Assembly (NCBI GenBank): GCA_012932865.1
Contig: SAXG01000138.1
Span: 1-64,000, forward strand
Length of the DNA stretch: 64,000 nt
Source of the DNA: Amylostereum areolatum
Lineage: Eukaryota; Basidiomycota; Agaricomycetes; Russulales; Stereaceae
Direction of reading: 5' to 3'
The notes below the pieces were generated by a model. That model did not search any database. It was not told the origin of the DNA and saw only the letters and a list, made by a program, of their open reading frames with translations. Below are positions 31,482 to 46,791 of the stretch, piece by piece. Every line of letters begins with the position of its first letter. Positions within the stretch are counted from its first letter, which is position 1. The position numbers and the translations under genes were made by a program.

Positions 31482-32919
31482 TCAGTGCATACGATCCCAA
31501 TCACCTAACATTGTTGAACCGAAACCGCGTGGCTGAATGCCTTTTCTCCTTGGCCCTGGTCCTGATCTTTCTTCTCGGACACCACCTGCGTTCATGACGA
31601 TATGTTTGTCCACAAGCTGTCATACATGGTCTCAGTAAAAAAAACCAGGAGATGTTGTACGCCACCTACATCGTTGAGGCCGTTCACCGACTTGGTCAAT
31701 GTTGATAGATATGCCGTCAGTTGGACATCTTCGTATTCCTGCAGATTATGTGGTTAGTAGACGATATAAAAGAAGTGAAAATACTCACTGTATCAAACTC
31801 CTCGCGGAACTCCTTGTTATCACTGGCGGGCAACGAGGCAATCAGCGCAGAGAGTGACCGTATTGTGGCGTGATCCTTCGTGGCGGCGCCTAGCAATGTG
31901 AGGTAGAAGAGTATATGCAGGCCATACACTAATGAAGTAACATTGACTGACCTGCTATGACGTCTCGTACATACTTGACTAGAACATTGATACGGTCATG
32001 CAACATGTTCACGGCGGCACGTTGGGTTTGCAAGTGTGACTCGACTTGGCGGACAACTTGAGCAATACTTCGACTCAATCGAAAGATGTTGCTTACGACT
32101 AGTGCCCCCCTCTCCTCCTCGCGCCGTCCAATCTACGGCAATTCTTTCCGCTTCTCCAGTCTCCACGCTGAATGGAGCTTCAATGAAAACAGAACGAGAG
32201 GTCCTATCTCTGATTTCGATGGTAGGCTCAAAAGCCTTGAGGGGAAGGTGTTGTGCTGTTATGTCGGAGGAGCCTGTAGCGATGGTCGATGGCTGCAGGA
32301 TGAGAAGGAGTGGCGTGGAACTGTACGGCGTGAACTGGTAGAAAAACTCTGTGTCTAGTACTAGTCACGACTTGATATCACTTAAAACACACCTGTTCAT
32401 GAAGGGTTATATGCCGCGCAGTGGGGTGGGTTGCGACTGTGTACCAACCAATGAACTCCAGCGACGGGAACACTTGCTTATCTGCATTTGAAGGATGAGG
32501 GGTGTTGTGTGGGACAGCGGGTACGTGCGTACATTGGTCTTTCCTCGAATTGAGCACGCCGTGATCAATCTTCTCTACGTCCTGTCCCGCCTCGAGGATA
32601 ATCTCGAAGCTGTTGACGATATCCACCTCACGGCCATTCTGTGTTCCCAAAAGGGCGCCAATAACTACAGAGTTACTCAGTCATCACCACGAGGGGGGAC
32701 AACATGTATAGTACCACTCACCGAAAGGTAGATTAGTTTGAGTGGTCAATCGTAAGCGAGTGAGATGCTCTGAGATGTTCAGAATAGGGAGAGGATGTCT
32801 AAGAGCGATGAGATCAATGTACATCAATTCGTTCGTGAGCCTTACAAGGAAAGAGAGAGCCCGGATATTGTGCTTGAAGGAAGCACGACCGGCAGTTCAT
32901 CAGTTTCCATGCTGGTCAT
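31482..32919 (-). CDS. csn6: COP9 signalosome subunit 6 (MPN domain)
   Basis: Non-catalytic MPN subunit of the COP9 signalosome, which removes Nedd8 from cullins and acts in nucleus and cytoplasm. The start MTSMETDELPVVLPSS is at 32919. Splicing of a 74-nt first exon to the next gives SLHPLPILNISEHLTRLRLT, then GALLGTQNGREVDIVNSFEI, VFPSLEFIGWYTVATHPTAR, TPYSSTPLLLILQPS, and a C-terminal helical region (RQVESHLQTQRAAVNMLHDR to AGGVREERSG) ending DWDRMH at TGA 31482-31484. At least seven introns of 40-62 bp are clear: 32799-32845, 32665-32721, 32482-32532, and others. The metal-binding JAMM residues of CSN5 are absent, as expected of CSN6. The gene is divergent from MCM5, with a 293-bp shared upstream region. 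Confidence 0.93.
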
Positions 32920-33135
32920 TACGCTTGCTGTGTCCAACCGACAAGACTATCTATCGAAAGATCCTGTTAGTATGAGACGGTGTGGCAGCCCAGGTAAAGA
33001 CGAGACATATGAGATAGACGTTCAGAAGTACCTTCAATAAGTGTGCTGAGTTACTCGTCGAGAATGCGGGTTCGGAGGAGCGTGTGGCGGGTTGTGCAGT
33101 CGCAGTACAAGTGAAGGATAAAAACGGCACGTGGG

Positions 33136-33182
33136 ACGCGTCAGACCCCAATTTGCCACAGGCGCGTCTGAACCGAACGCGT
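33136..33182 (+). promoter_or_regulatory. Two MCB boxes (ACGCGT) upstream of MCM5
   Basis: Perfect ACGCGT at 33136-33141 and 33177-33182, with a GCGCGT between them at 33162-33167, lie 31-77 bp before the MCM5 start codon. In yeasts MCB boxes bind MBF and switch on MCM and other replication genes at G1/S. Their placement favours the ATG at 33213 over an in-frame ATG further upstream. Confidence 0.65.
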
Positions 33183-33212
33183 CTTTCCTCCGCCGCCACC
33201 GCTACCATCGTT

Positions 33213-36162
<2,950 letters not shown>

Positions 36163-36701
36163 CCTCCTTGTTCGTCCAAGTTGTTGATTGTTGTGCATCA
36201 TGTAAAGTATCAGTACTGTATTGTCTATTCGCTTGGATGTTGTTGCCTAGTCCGTTTTGATGTATCAAGTTCTGCAAGTGTTTTTTCAGATGGGGTGGAC
36301 TATCGCATAAGTCTCAAGTATTTCGAGTGATCGAAGCAAGGTGTTCGTATGCTACGAACCTGAAAGAAATCCATGACTTCTCCTCCCCTTGATAATCATT
36401 GAGACCCACTGAGCATTTGCACGAAGGCATCCTGAGTCCTTAGAGATGATTCCAGTGGTAGTGGTTAGCACGGTAAAAATTGCCCAGGTCTGATTGCATA
36501 GTACTTACCTGGAGGGTCCTATTGATAATTTGATTTCAACACTTGCAATGCAATGGTAGGGCACATGCAAATCAAACTTCCACAAGGAACTTGAAAGAAA
36601 CTCAGAAAGATACTTTCCTCGGCCTCCAGACTCCAGAGAGAAAAATAGGGAAAACACTACGTAGCCTATCCAGAGGGTCGAACTCGCAAATGCCAAAAAC
36701 T
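36163..36701. other. Intergenic, nothing recognised except a T-arm repeat
   Basis: Contains the 3' flank of MCM5 and a 16-bp copy of the tRNA T-arm (36673-36688). A GTAGTGGTTAGCACGGT stretch near 36450 is D-arm-like but lacks a matching T-arm, so I do not call a tRNA. Confidence 0.4.
36673..36688 (-). repeat. Partial duplicate of the tRNA-Lys T-arm
   Basis: GAGGGTCGAACTCGCA recurs at 36711-36726 within the tRNA gene. The copy lies just beyond the tRNA 3' end and has no accompanying anticodon arm, so it is a local duplication or a relic. Confidence 0.6.
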
Positions 36702-36802
36702 AGCCCACCGCGAGGGTCGAACTCGCAGCCTTCAGATTCCAAATTTGGAGTGAAACCCGCCTGTTAAGAGTCTGACGCTCTATCCGATTGAGCTAGGCGG
36801 GC
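36702..36802 (-). tRNA. trnK-CUU: tRNA-Lys(CTT) with an intron
   Basis: Read on the minus strand, the acceptor GCCCGCC pairs with GGTGGGC. The D-arm is GCTC/GAGC and the anticodon stem TCAGA/TCTGA. The anticodon CTT is at plus positions 36766-36768. The T-arm is GCGAG-TTCGACC-CTCGC. An intron of about 27 nt follows the base 3' of the anticodon, the standard nuclear tRNA intron position. It is a single gene and part of the translation machinery. Confidence 0.88.
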
Positions 36803-38915
36803 TTGATGCGAAAAGCAGCACGGCCTTCTAATACATGCAAGTGTCAGCATCCCTAGCCGAGTGCGACACTGGCATTGGACAGTTGGACTGCAGGAAAAAA
36901 AGGGGTCCAGATCGTAATCACCAGTGAGCAGGACGGCCACCAGAGACTGTGATTGGAAGAAAGAGGCCCGATCTTCCAGCCTTGTTTGACTCCACCCATC
37001 ATATGCGCATTGTCGAAAACCAACATTCAGGTAATGAACACATTACCGTACAATCTGCCCGTGATAGACGTTGAAACGACCATGGTGCGTGGGGAAAGGC
37101 CGGTGAATGAAAGACAGAGCTGAGTCGAACAATATTTCAGACGGGTCTGAATAAATTCACATAAACAGGCTTCCGAACCTCGAGTCGCCGAGGATGACGT
37201 ATCCTGCTCCCAGCGGGCGTGCACAACATCTCAGCGATATGCTTTGCTGAGCAACATGGTTCCGCGAGTAAGCGTAAATGGTCAATTTGGAGCATACCAA
37301 TTTGAAAGAAACACCGGAAAGACGCTTCTGTCGTGGGTGTGGTACATGTAACCGCCTGAGCGACGTATGAACAGCCTTGGATGCATGTGAAGATGGCCCG
37401 TCGGGGGATTGAAAGACGAAATCCGGTCACTGAACAAACAGCGGGAGATTGCGTCCTGTAAACCGATACAGCGACGCCGTTAGCAGTGAAAGTGTGCATT
37501 CATGACTGGCAACGAGACAGATGGTGGAGGGGGCATTCGGCAGTCTGATACCTCTAGTCAAGTCTGAGACCGTGACACTACTCTCGCGGCGTACATGGCG
37601 ATGAGGACGGGTTGCCTTCAGGTTGGCGCGGTGTTATTACTGGAAACGAGTGTGCCATTCACCGTCGACTGTCTCCCTCATACAGTGATGTACAAGCCAA
37701 AGTATACCAGCGCCGAGTCACGCACCGAGTTATAAATGCTGATAATCGACTGGACAGTAAGAAAGCCCGAGTGTGCCAGCTCGTCCTTGAGCGGAGTCGA
37801 AGGGAGCGATACGTATGCGACTGCGTCGTGAGCACCTAGTCTTGGTCCGGAAATCCAAAGTACACTCCCGCGTACACGGCGGTGCAGACAGAAACAATGG
37901 TAATGGAGCTCGAGGTCGTTCAATCCCGGTGTCGTTGATTTGATCATTGTGAGCTTCAAGTAGACAGTCGGACCGATGTCGACGGCTGGTTATAAGTAAA
38001 ACACCCCACAGGTGGCACGGACGTACGACAGTCCGTTCAGAGAGACGCTCGAACTTTGGCGCTTTTGCTATGGCACTTCGAAACCGCACAGCCACCGATC
38101 ATTCGAAGCGACGGTTCCATCGGAGATTGACGTTCCATGGATGACACAGGAGGAAGAACGCCGACCTGGAAAGTTCAACGTCCTGAGGAACGACTGCTGG
38201 TTCGACGTGGCCACCGCCCGAGGCGTTAGGACAGGGGGGTTTTACCAAGCGCCGCCATCAGCATACACTCGCGGATCAAGTCCTCTGCATGGATCCGCCG
38301 GAGGGGTGCAGACAGGACGATATTTGCTTGGAATGCGAGTGCGGGATCTCGGTCCCAAGCTGAAAGCATTTATTTATAACCGGTGGAGATATATTTACGA
38401 CCGCGAACCTGTGCGTACGTGGACTCGATAGGCCGTGGAGAGAGGACTTGGATGACAATACGGAGGAATACCGAGCTCGAGATTGTGAGGCCACAGCGCG
38501 GTTGAACAAACAATCAGATCTGTCTCCTGCACGACGTGTGTCGCCGGTTGACGAAAAGAATATGTGCGGGTGCGGTTCCTCTTCTCGCATATCAGGGAAT
38601 GCTGTCTGCTGTGACGGATGATGGGGTGCATGACATGCGAAAGAGGATGGGAGAGATCGTGGAATCGATAAGAGGACATGTCTTACACCGAGCGGAGCAC
38701 GTTGATGGGGGAATAAAAGACAATTTGGATCGAGATCTGGGAATGCGGTGCGGGCTTTATCAACAGGACCCTGCCAACGGGAGGAGGTTTTGAGGATAGG
38801 GAGGGGAATGGGAGGTGGCGCGGGTGGCGGATGATGGGAAGCCGTGGGAAAGATGGGGAGGGGCTGTCGTCGCGGTTTTGGAGCAGGACCGGACGACAAC
38901 GACCTGAGCTGAGCG
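36803..38915. other. Long intergenic stretch, no gene supported
   Basis: Scattered short frames on both strands have no recognisable domain or splice chain. The last few hundred bases are the probable upstream region of the C2H2 regulator. A long minus-strand open frame there (38276-38935) is rich in Pro/Ser/Arg and looks like chance. Confidence 0.45.
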
Positions 38916-38923
38916 TATATAAG
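38916..38923 (+). promoter_or_regulatory. TATA box of the zinc-finger gene
   Basis: TATATAAG lies 42 bp before the start codon at 38958, a spacing that implies a very short 5' leader. Confidence 0.55.
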
Positions 38924-38957
38924 CAAATCCCTCAAAACTCCTTCGTCGCCTTCCGAT

Positions 38958-40045
38958 ATGTCTAGCTCTTCTTTCTTCTACCCTTTTGACGATTCCACCA
39001 CGACTGCTAACAAGGCTAATAACGACTTCTCCTTCTTCGAGTACACCCCCTCCGACGTCGTCGCTCCGCCCCCAGAGTCTTTCGACTTTGACCTCGACGC
39101 CAGTCTCGCTGCCGTAGACGACCCCGTTCAGGTCTTCTCCTTCAACCACGACATTTTTTCGAACATCCGGGACACCCCCGCCCTCTACCACACCCCCTCC
39201 GTTTTCACCGCCTCTTCTGACTCCTACGACACCCAGACCGTGTCCTCCGTCACTGCTTCATCCTTCTACAACAACGCTCTCCCCCTCTCTCCCCCTTACT
39301 CCTCAAGCAGCTACGGAGCTTTCCCCCTCCTCGACATGGAATTCAGCAACGTCCGCATCGGTTCAGATTATGGCGTCGCAGAGGGTCTTCCCCCCCGCGC
39401 CTATCCGGGCGCTAGACACGTTCATGATCCCACTTCCTTTGGCGCCCTCCCACCCTCTCCCCCGGACTCCCCTCGCGCACGCCAGCTTCAGAGGGCCCGC
39501 TCAGAGTACCAACCCGCCCTCCCTCGCCACGTCCCCAGGATCTCGGGCGCCGCTTCCAACATGTCACCGGATAGGGTCCCGACCAAGCTTCCCACGGTAC
39601 CTCATGTCCCGGCCATCCTCTCCGTCGAGGATGGCGGAGACCTTGGACCCATCGATTCCAGGCGTAAGCACCAGTGCCCCAACTGCCCGCGAGGTCAGTC
39701 CCCTTCGCTCTTTCCAACCATTGCCGTCTGACGCCTCTCTCGCCAGCGTTCGCTCGTGCTTTCAATCTCAAAACTCACATGGAGACGCACAACCCCAACC
39801 GAAGCAAGCCCTACGTCTGCCCCCACCGTAGCTGCAACCGTTCCTTCTCACGCAAGCACGATCTGCAGCGGCACCGCGCAGCGATCCACCATGACCAGGG
39901 TTCCACCTCGTCTACGTCTCCTCCCGCACAAGCCGCTTCCCTCCCGGTTCAACCGGTCGGTGTTCAGCGTGGTTCACGTGCGTGGTGCGAGAGCTGTGGG
40001 AAGGGTTGGGTGGGACAGGAGAAATCGTGCAGCTGCCCGACCTAA
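38958..40045 (+). CDS. C2H2 zinc-finger transcription factor
   Basis: The start MSSSSFFYPFDDSTTTANK leads into a Ser/Pro/Tyr-rich, probably disordered region of about 230 residues typical of fungal activators. Two adjacent C2H2 fingers follow: CPNCPRAFARAFNLKTHMET (CX2C...HX3H) and CPHRSCNRSFSRKHDLQRHR (CX4C...H). A C-terminal Cys cluster WCESCGKGW..KSCSC ends at TAA 40043-40045. One intron (39694-39746, donor GTCAGT, acceptor CCAG) lies inside the first finger at CPR/AFA. The paired-finger layout resembles Crz1-like and other developmental C2H2 regulators of mushrooms, but the rest of the protein does not let me assign an orthologue. It is probably nuclear, with a TATA-driven promoter. Confidence 0.85.
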
Positions 40046-42880
40046 ATTGCAAATCAAGCTTGGCGCTTTCTTTGGCTTGTTCGTGTTCTCTCTCCCCTTT
40101 ATCTTGGCTCTCGCTTACACCCCACTAGTTCAGACCGCTCCGCCTCGCGTCGGGCCACCCCGTCAAGGTCGATGGCATGCTGTCCTCGGCGACAGCGGTC
40201 ATCGTCCTCTACCGTGGGTTGATCGTGCTGCGTGTGTTCCCCTTCGCGCTTTCCTGGGCGGCAGATGTGCGGTTCCTGCCACTTGCCTTACACTCGTCGA
40301 TGCAGTTATGTTCTGGTGCTTGTTCGTGCGGGGGTCGTTTATGCCTTGTACAGTATGTCATTCTTCATTCATTCCTACCTTTTTCTACGTTATTTATCCG
40401 GGTTCACTTTCTAATTTAAACCTTTACCCCTTTTATTACCCTTCACACCCGCATTTTCTTATAAGTTACCACATTCTTCACCTCGTCACTTTCTTTTTGC
40501 TTGCTATGTTGCTTGGATAAAATTGTTTGTACCTTTGATTTTGCATAATTTGATGCAGTTCGAGTGGTTTCTACAAATGTCCAATCGAGTAAAACATAGC
40601 TCGGTGATGCCCTACTCCTTAGTGCGTTGACGTGTGACTTGACGCTCGTTGAGGTGTGCTGACTCGTTTTTGGGTCTACGTACTTAGTGCATGCAGACGG
40701 ACGAACATGTCCGCTGTCCACTGTGTTTTCGTTGGGCAGAACTTACACGTTTCAGCATGATCTAGTTTTATCTTCTCTTCACCGCGCCTCTGCGTTTCTT
40801 TCGAAGCTCGGAATCCTATTGCGCTGTGCTCAGCGACGGACCATCGTTGGTATGTGCCACACCAATCGGACTTGATACCGACGCGTCCTCAGACATCCAA
40901 GTGGACCAAACGGGTGTCCGAAGTGTTTAGTCGTTCCCTGACGATACACAAGACCCACACCCCTACCCTGATTCCCTTGATTCAGAGCGGCTTTGGACAA
41001 AATCGGGCGCCCTCACTCAAGTGAGTCCCCTCGACTCCGAAGCTCATCTATGAGACCTCATTCCACCGCATCATAGATATATGATGGTGCCCATTCCAGG
41101 TATACAAACTATTTAGAGGTCACGGCACTTCCTGAGTGGCGCAGTCCGATGGGATAAGTCACAACGCAAGGCAACTGGCAAGTACACCTGGGGTTGGCGG
41201 CTATCGTATCTGATTCTCTACCGGGGCGACGCAGATTGGGGTCGGCCTCCGACAAGTACAACTGTATAATATCAGCCTTGCTGTGAAGATCGGCAAATGG
41301 GATCGCAAGTTTCAGATACGCCATTCCCGGGGCAGATTCTCCACTGGAACAACCTGGGAGCGATGCATACGTTACGCTGGAGGAGGAGGGGAGCACTCCG
41401 ATGCAACCGTACCAGCGCCCGAGTCCGTTCTATACTCCTCACGCTTTCAGGGTCGTTCTGCCCGCTCAATAATCATCAGGGATTACTCATGGCCTTTAGG
41501 GTGCGTGGTACAGCATGGGGTCTTTATGCGTTCACGTTGTCGATCTGTCAGTGAGGTGTTAGCCTCGTTTCGCATCGCCTCCGCGTACTGCTGGTTCGTC
41601 AGGGCGACCATCCTCCATTTTTCTACATGAATATGGCACTCACCTACCCATCAACCACCAGAGTCGTGACCGAAGTCGTGATCCTTGAAGGCGGCGTGTT
41701 AAATCAAGGGGTTGCTGACGGCACTCCAATAACTGGTCCCAGGCCAAGATGAACAACCCGTGTACATAGATACACAGCCGTGGGTGAACATGTTCTTTGT
41801 TGATCGTCCAACAAATGTCGCTCAACAGTCAAAGGTCCACTGCCACGCTCCGGGAGCATCGACTAGGTCCGGACCAACAAGCGGCAGCGCTACCGGTCAG
41901 TTACTGCTCAGGTTGCTACAAACTGTTCGTTGTCGGGCGCCACCCACGGTTTCCTAGTTGGTTTGACGGAACACTTGCACAGGAAGGATCTCATCTTTGT
42001 GACGTTGGTTCACTTTCGCCGGCTCGCGCTGCATCCTGAATTTGTGATGTGCGTACCTCTTTTCATCTGTCATTGGAGTATCGCGTGGTGTGGACGTGTA
42101 GGTCGCCATCCTCTTTCTCACATTTGGCCTGGGAAGAGGGGCGGCGGAAGGTGGAGATTCGCTCAGTGCATCATTGCCATTAATGTTCTGGCGCTTACCG
42201 TCTGAAATCCACTGGACGGGGTTCTAATTTCTTATGCCCGCATCATGAACGGGCGCGAGGCGCTGGGACAACAGAGGCCACCCGCCGTGCAAGGGGGCTA
42301 GTTTGGCGCGATTACAGACGCTTGGCCCCGCCACGAGTTTCCAAATTCCAGGAAGGGCTATTGTACCGCTCCCTTCGCACCTTCGTCGATGTTGTTGTCC
42401 CCGCTGAGTTCGGAGGCCACAGTCGGCAGAAGGTGTTTCGTCTTGCGCGTTTCGAGAGGAAGAATTGAGCCCGAGACGTTATGACTTGAGAGTTGTGAGC
42501 GGTCACATACGGCCATTGCATACATGCGTGTATACGTGGCGTTTTCTCTCGCAGATGCCGATAGAATCGCGTCCCTCTTCGTTCCAAGGCTGTGCGAGCT
42601 GACATTCATGATACCCGAGAATATTTGGTCTGTCAGTACTTACTATGTATGACTTCCCGAGATTCGTGTGGTCCATGACGTCCGGTTACATTTCACGAAC
42701 GTCCTCAGGCTGCTACGAATTACATGCCCGCAGTGTTGCCTGTCACTAGACGCATACGGTGTGAATGAGAGTGAAGGCGGTACAACGGTAGACTAGTCAT
42801 GCTGTCAGGTCGGTCCATACTACACAATGGCCATTGTCATCACTGAGAGGAATAATGCCGTATGTGCATATGTATCATGA
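40046..42880. other. Long intergenic stretch, no gene supported
   Basis: T/C-rich sequence follows the zinc-finger gene (to about 40560). From there to 42880 there are only short unconnected frames with no domain I recognise, and no RNA gene was seen. The part next to 42881 is the 3' flank of the Nramp gene. Confidence 0.45.
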
Positions 42881-45244
42881 TCAATTTGTTCCAGTTGCAG
42901 CTCCCAAAATCAACTCGACTATAACGTAGACATTGGCAGCAACGACGAGCAGCCAGATGAGGTATCCTACAGTTGTCAGTGCCCATCCGTTGCTATAATC
43001 CACTGTCTCTTCGAAGTCTATCAAACCCGACCGAGAGTCCTCACGTTCTCGAGGATCCATCGTCCTCTCTTCACCGACTCCAGCGGCCTCCTCTTGAAGA
43101 GTCTGTTCGGGGATGCTGGGAAGCCTGGCGTCTTCGCCGTCCAAGCACATGGCAGGAATCACGGGCGCCTCCATTATCACGACTTCTGCCTTTTCTTTTT
43201 CTGTTCCGACAGGTGCAGATGGATACACTGTTTGGGGCGACGGGGGCTTGGGAACTGACATCAGAGCCGGAGAGGACGAGAAATAGACGAGGGGGAAAAC
43301 GACTACGGGCAGGACGATGGAGAGTATCACTTGCGACACAACAAGCAAGGTATCGATCCCATCGCGGCCAAATGCAATTGCGACCGCCATGGACGGGATG
43401 AGACCCAGGAGGCGGGTTATAAGTCTGCGGAGGACCGGCTGTAAAGATTGGATCTATCAGACAAGCGCATATGAATAGGAGGGGGGGAGGGGCTCTGACC
43501 GAGAAGCGCCATTCGATGAAGCCCTCAGAGACGATCTGTCCGGCGAGAGTAGCGGTGATGCTAGCTGTTTGGCCAGCGCAGAGCAACGCGATGGCAAATA
43601 TGAGCGCAGGAGCTATATCGCATGTGAGTTGGTGGAAGTGGCTACCCCATGCAGAGATGTCTTACCTTTGCCCAGATGAGCTCTGATTAGATCATGTGCG
43701 TCGAATAAGCCGACGGACGCCGAGTTGACTGTTCGGGAGGGTTCACGGTTGAAGAAGACGGTAGCGGCAATAATCAGGATGCTGATTGACGACGTTTTCA
43801 GCATCATATCGAGAGGTACCTGAGAAACAAACGCACGCTGAATTGATCGGGACGGCAACGCCCAACAAGCTGACGACTATATCGCCCAAGCCATGGCCCA
43901 AATGCGCCTGTACAAAATCCAGGGTGTTATTTTCTGGATAAGTGTATTTATTACGGTGTTCGCGGTCGGCAGCAATGCGTTCCGAATGCGTGATCGAAAA
44001 GAGAGAACGAAACCACGATCTGAAACGCGACCACCGCGTCGAGGACCTGGCCGAAGTATTGGTTGGGTGCGGCATGGGAGCTGGGGGGGTGGATACGCGG
44101 TCTTGTGTGGCGAGAAATGACCCAAGGAAGAGCGCGTGGGGCATAACAGTGGCACCGAGAATACCGACGGCTATCCAAACGTGAGTTCGCTTATGCAAGT
44201 TAACAGCGAAAACTCTAGGTGCTTACCAGCATAGAGAGCATTGGGCTTTGTCATGAATAGTCGCTTGGAGGGTATGAAACCAAGAAATACGTCTGGCCAG
44301 CTTGCATGTACTTGGACGAGGAGTACGATGAAGCAAACTAAGACCGCAAAGACCTTCAGAAGGATAAAAGGGGGGTGAGTTTCGTTCCCTCGACTTTATA
44401 GGCTTGCATACCAGGCCGATGACTGTCCATTCAAATGCTCGAACAGGGCGACCTTTGCCTCGGGTGGGATCTCCAATGACGAGAAAGACTAGGACATCGG
44501 CTGCAGTGACAAGCACTGCTGCCCAGAGAGGCAAGGCGGGGAAGAGGAGACAGAGGCCAATCGCTGATCCAAGCAATTCAGCGAGATCCGTACTGATTAT
44601 GGCGATTTCACAGAGGACATAGAGGGGATATAGCAAGCCATATCGAAATAGTTTCGTGTACCGTGGCCTGTTGTACAAAAGAAGTCGACAATGGGTTGCC
44701 AGGTCTGTAACAGGGCCATCAGAAACGACGGGTTGGAGGAAGAGCCTGGCTTCTACCTAGACCTGTCACACACCCGAGTTTACAGGCCATTGACTTGCGC
44801 GAACGTTAGTCAGGCGTAAGGCGTGGTGGGGCGAACGCTGCAGCCCACCTGGAAGATGATCGCGCCAATGCCAGCCATTAAGATCACAAAGAGCATGGGA
44901 CGATAGCCGAAGCTTGCACCAGCTTGAAGATCGACGCTCCAGTTTCCTCTTGAGAAAGATGCGGGAATGAGCATATCATTCGATGTGAAGCGAGGTAAAG
45001 TGTAGCGATCGTGACCGCGGCAGCAGACTTACGGGTCAAAATACGCGACGGCGCATATGAAACCTGGGTTTAGCTCGGGATGAGGAGTAGGAAAGGGAGA
45101 GAGAAAGGAACCAGTCTTACCTACACCAGCATGGTTCTTAACGTGATGCAGAATTCTGGCGGAGATGAGACCAAGTCGGGAGGGCGGAGAGGGCGTCGGC
45201 GGGAGGGCGTCGGACGCATGGATCTGACTGGCGAGAGGAGGCAT
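42881..45244 (-). CDS. Nramp-family divalent metal transporter
   Basis: Proton-coupled transporter of manganese/iron-type metals (SMF/Nramp family), a polytopic membrane protein. The start MPPLASQIHASDALPP is at 45244. After two introns the reading is GFICAVAYFDPGNWSVDLQA, which has the first-helix DPGN metal-binding motif. It continues with CEIAIISTDLAELLGSAIGL, GILGATVMPHALFLGSFLAT (sixth-helix MPH motif), ALLCAGQTASITATLAGQIV and EWRF, then hydrophobic helices to a C-terminal TM (YLIWLLVVAANVYVIVELIL) ending at 42881. Long cytosolic insertions rich in Ser/Pro/Glu occur between helices 6-7 and near the C-terminus. The conserved Ala-x-x-Met-Pro-His is intact. It could be vacuolar or plasma membrane. 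It is divergent from MED6, 208 bp apart. Confidence 0.9.
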
Positions 45245-45452
45245 GGGGAAGAGGGGACATGGTGCCGAAGGAGAATGCGGGGGTCGGGATAAAACACGAG
45301 TTGTGGTCCCAGCAGGACGGGACCGGGTTCAGGTGGGAGCAAACTAGCCGCGCATTCGAGAGCTTCACAAGGGCCGGTCGTTCTCACCCTCCACCACCAA
45401 GTTCTTATCGCCTGCTTCGCTTACCCGTCCCTCGTCTCCCTCTTTCTTCCCC

Positions 45453-46780
45453 ATGGACCACACCGATCTTCATCCGTCTGACGACTACTCTCACCGATTT
45501 TTCATCTGGCACGAATGGTTGCAGGCATGTCTTCCGCCGCTCACTTCATCTCGCCCTATTAACCCGCCTCGCTCCCAGGCGAACGGGCCTCTGACCGTCG
45601 ACAACGTCTTTGACTACTTCACCACCTCCATGTTTTACGACAAACAAAGCAACAATCAAGTCCTCCGCATGCAGACCATGCTCATCCAGTTGTCTCCCGC
45701 ACAGGAAGCCGAAGAACTAAAGTATGTTCTGTTCGATTGGCCTCTCACGATGCGTCCCCGACCCTTTGGGCGTTATCAGGCGGTTCACCGGCGTGGAATT
45801 CGCGCTCGTACACGCAAGACCGCCTTCTCTCTTCGTCATCCACAAAAGACAACGTCTTTCGTCCACAGAAAGTATTTACATCCGTGCCCCTTTCGTCATC
45901 ATACCTTGACCAAAGCCCTAGCACGTCCACTTGCCGCCTATTTCGTTATAAACAGCCGCATCTATCAGTCACCCGATATGTACAACGTTCTGTCCAACCG
46001 CATGGTCAGCTTACGGACAGTTCCATTGTTTCGGGGAGATATGATGCTGACTGAACCACCAAGCTCACATCCCTCTATTCCCTCCAATCATCCATCGACA
46101 TGTTGCGCAAGTATAGGCCCGACTACACCCCGAGGATGGGGTTCGCTTGGCCCGTCGTGGAATCTACCAGTACCGAGACCAATCAAGCCAAACGCGTAGA
46201 GGACGGGTCACTTCCGCCGTCCGACTCGCAGCCAGATCTTCCACCACCGCTCGAAAGGGATAAACCAATGGTTGCCTCTGGTGCCAAAAAGAATCAAAAT
46301 ACTACTTTGTTAACATACGCAATGCGAACCACTGCTCTTCACTCTATCAAGGCCTTCGAACTCCAGCAGGCTACTGCCCCACTAGACACTCTCGTCGCGG
46401 AGACTCCCGCTCCTAGCCTTGCTGGACGATTGTCGGCAACGCCCGCTCCTTCATTTGGTATCGTAGGGGCTTCACAGGCAACTACCAGTGTTCCTGCATC
46501 TCAAGAACCATCTGCCAAGACGCGCAAGAAAAAGCGTGAGGCAAGTTATACTCATCCTCCTGCTAGCGCCGACCCGTTGCATAGGTTCCTCCATCGCGGC
46601 ACCGGCCGTTGCATAGTCCCACTCGGACCCAATTGTGTCTTTGGATTCCGACTTACACTTGTGTATCTATACATACATTCAATAGCATCGAATTTTCCAA
46701 TCAGACCGCTGGTCAAGGGCTCCATGGCGCGCTTCAGCGCGTATATGGTTGTACATGTGAAAAACACCATTCGCCCCTAG
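45453..46780 (+). CDS. med6: Mediator subunit 6
   Basis: Head-module subunit of the RNA polymerase II Mediator, nuclear. The start MDHTDLHPSDDYSHRFFIWH at 45453 continues NVFDYFTTSMFYDKQSNNQV, then LRMQT. Splicing (GTATGT donor after GAACTAAA) gives KRFTGVEFALVHARPPSLFV and KRQRLSSTE. Two more introns give PLAAYFVINSRIYQSPDMYN and LTSLYSLQSSIDMLRKYRPD then YTPRMGFAWPV. This is the classic MED6 domain order. The rest is a low-complexity tail ending in KTRKKKRE. The open frame continues to TGA at 46780, but GCAAGT after GAG could be a GC-AG donor (to the CATAG at about 46590), so the last 60-90 residues are uncertain. Convergent with AP-3 sigma. Confidence 0.9.
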
Positions 46781-46791
46781 TCGCAATGATT

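Noticed and set aside
33084..33212. N-terminal extension of MCM5 from an upstream in-frame ATG
   Set aside because: The extension has no similarity to MCM5 N-termini and would place both MCB boxes inside coding sequence; MSFEANRVF at 33213 matches the family start.
36440..36560. Possible second tRNA (D-arm-like GTAGTGGTTAGCACGGT)
   Set aside because: No matching T-arm, acceptor stem or anticodon loop could be built around it.
38276..38935. 219-residue minus-strand open frame upstream of the zinc-finger gene
   Set aside because: Its composition is Pro/Ser/Arg-rich without domain, it overlaps the likely promoter of the plus-strand gene including the TATA box, and no splice chain supports it.
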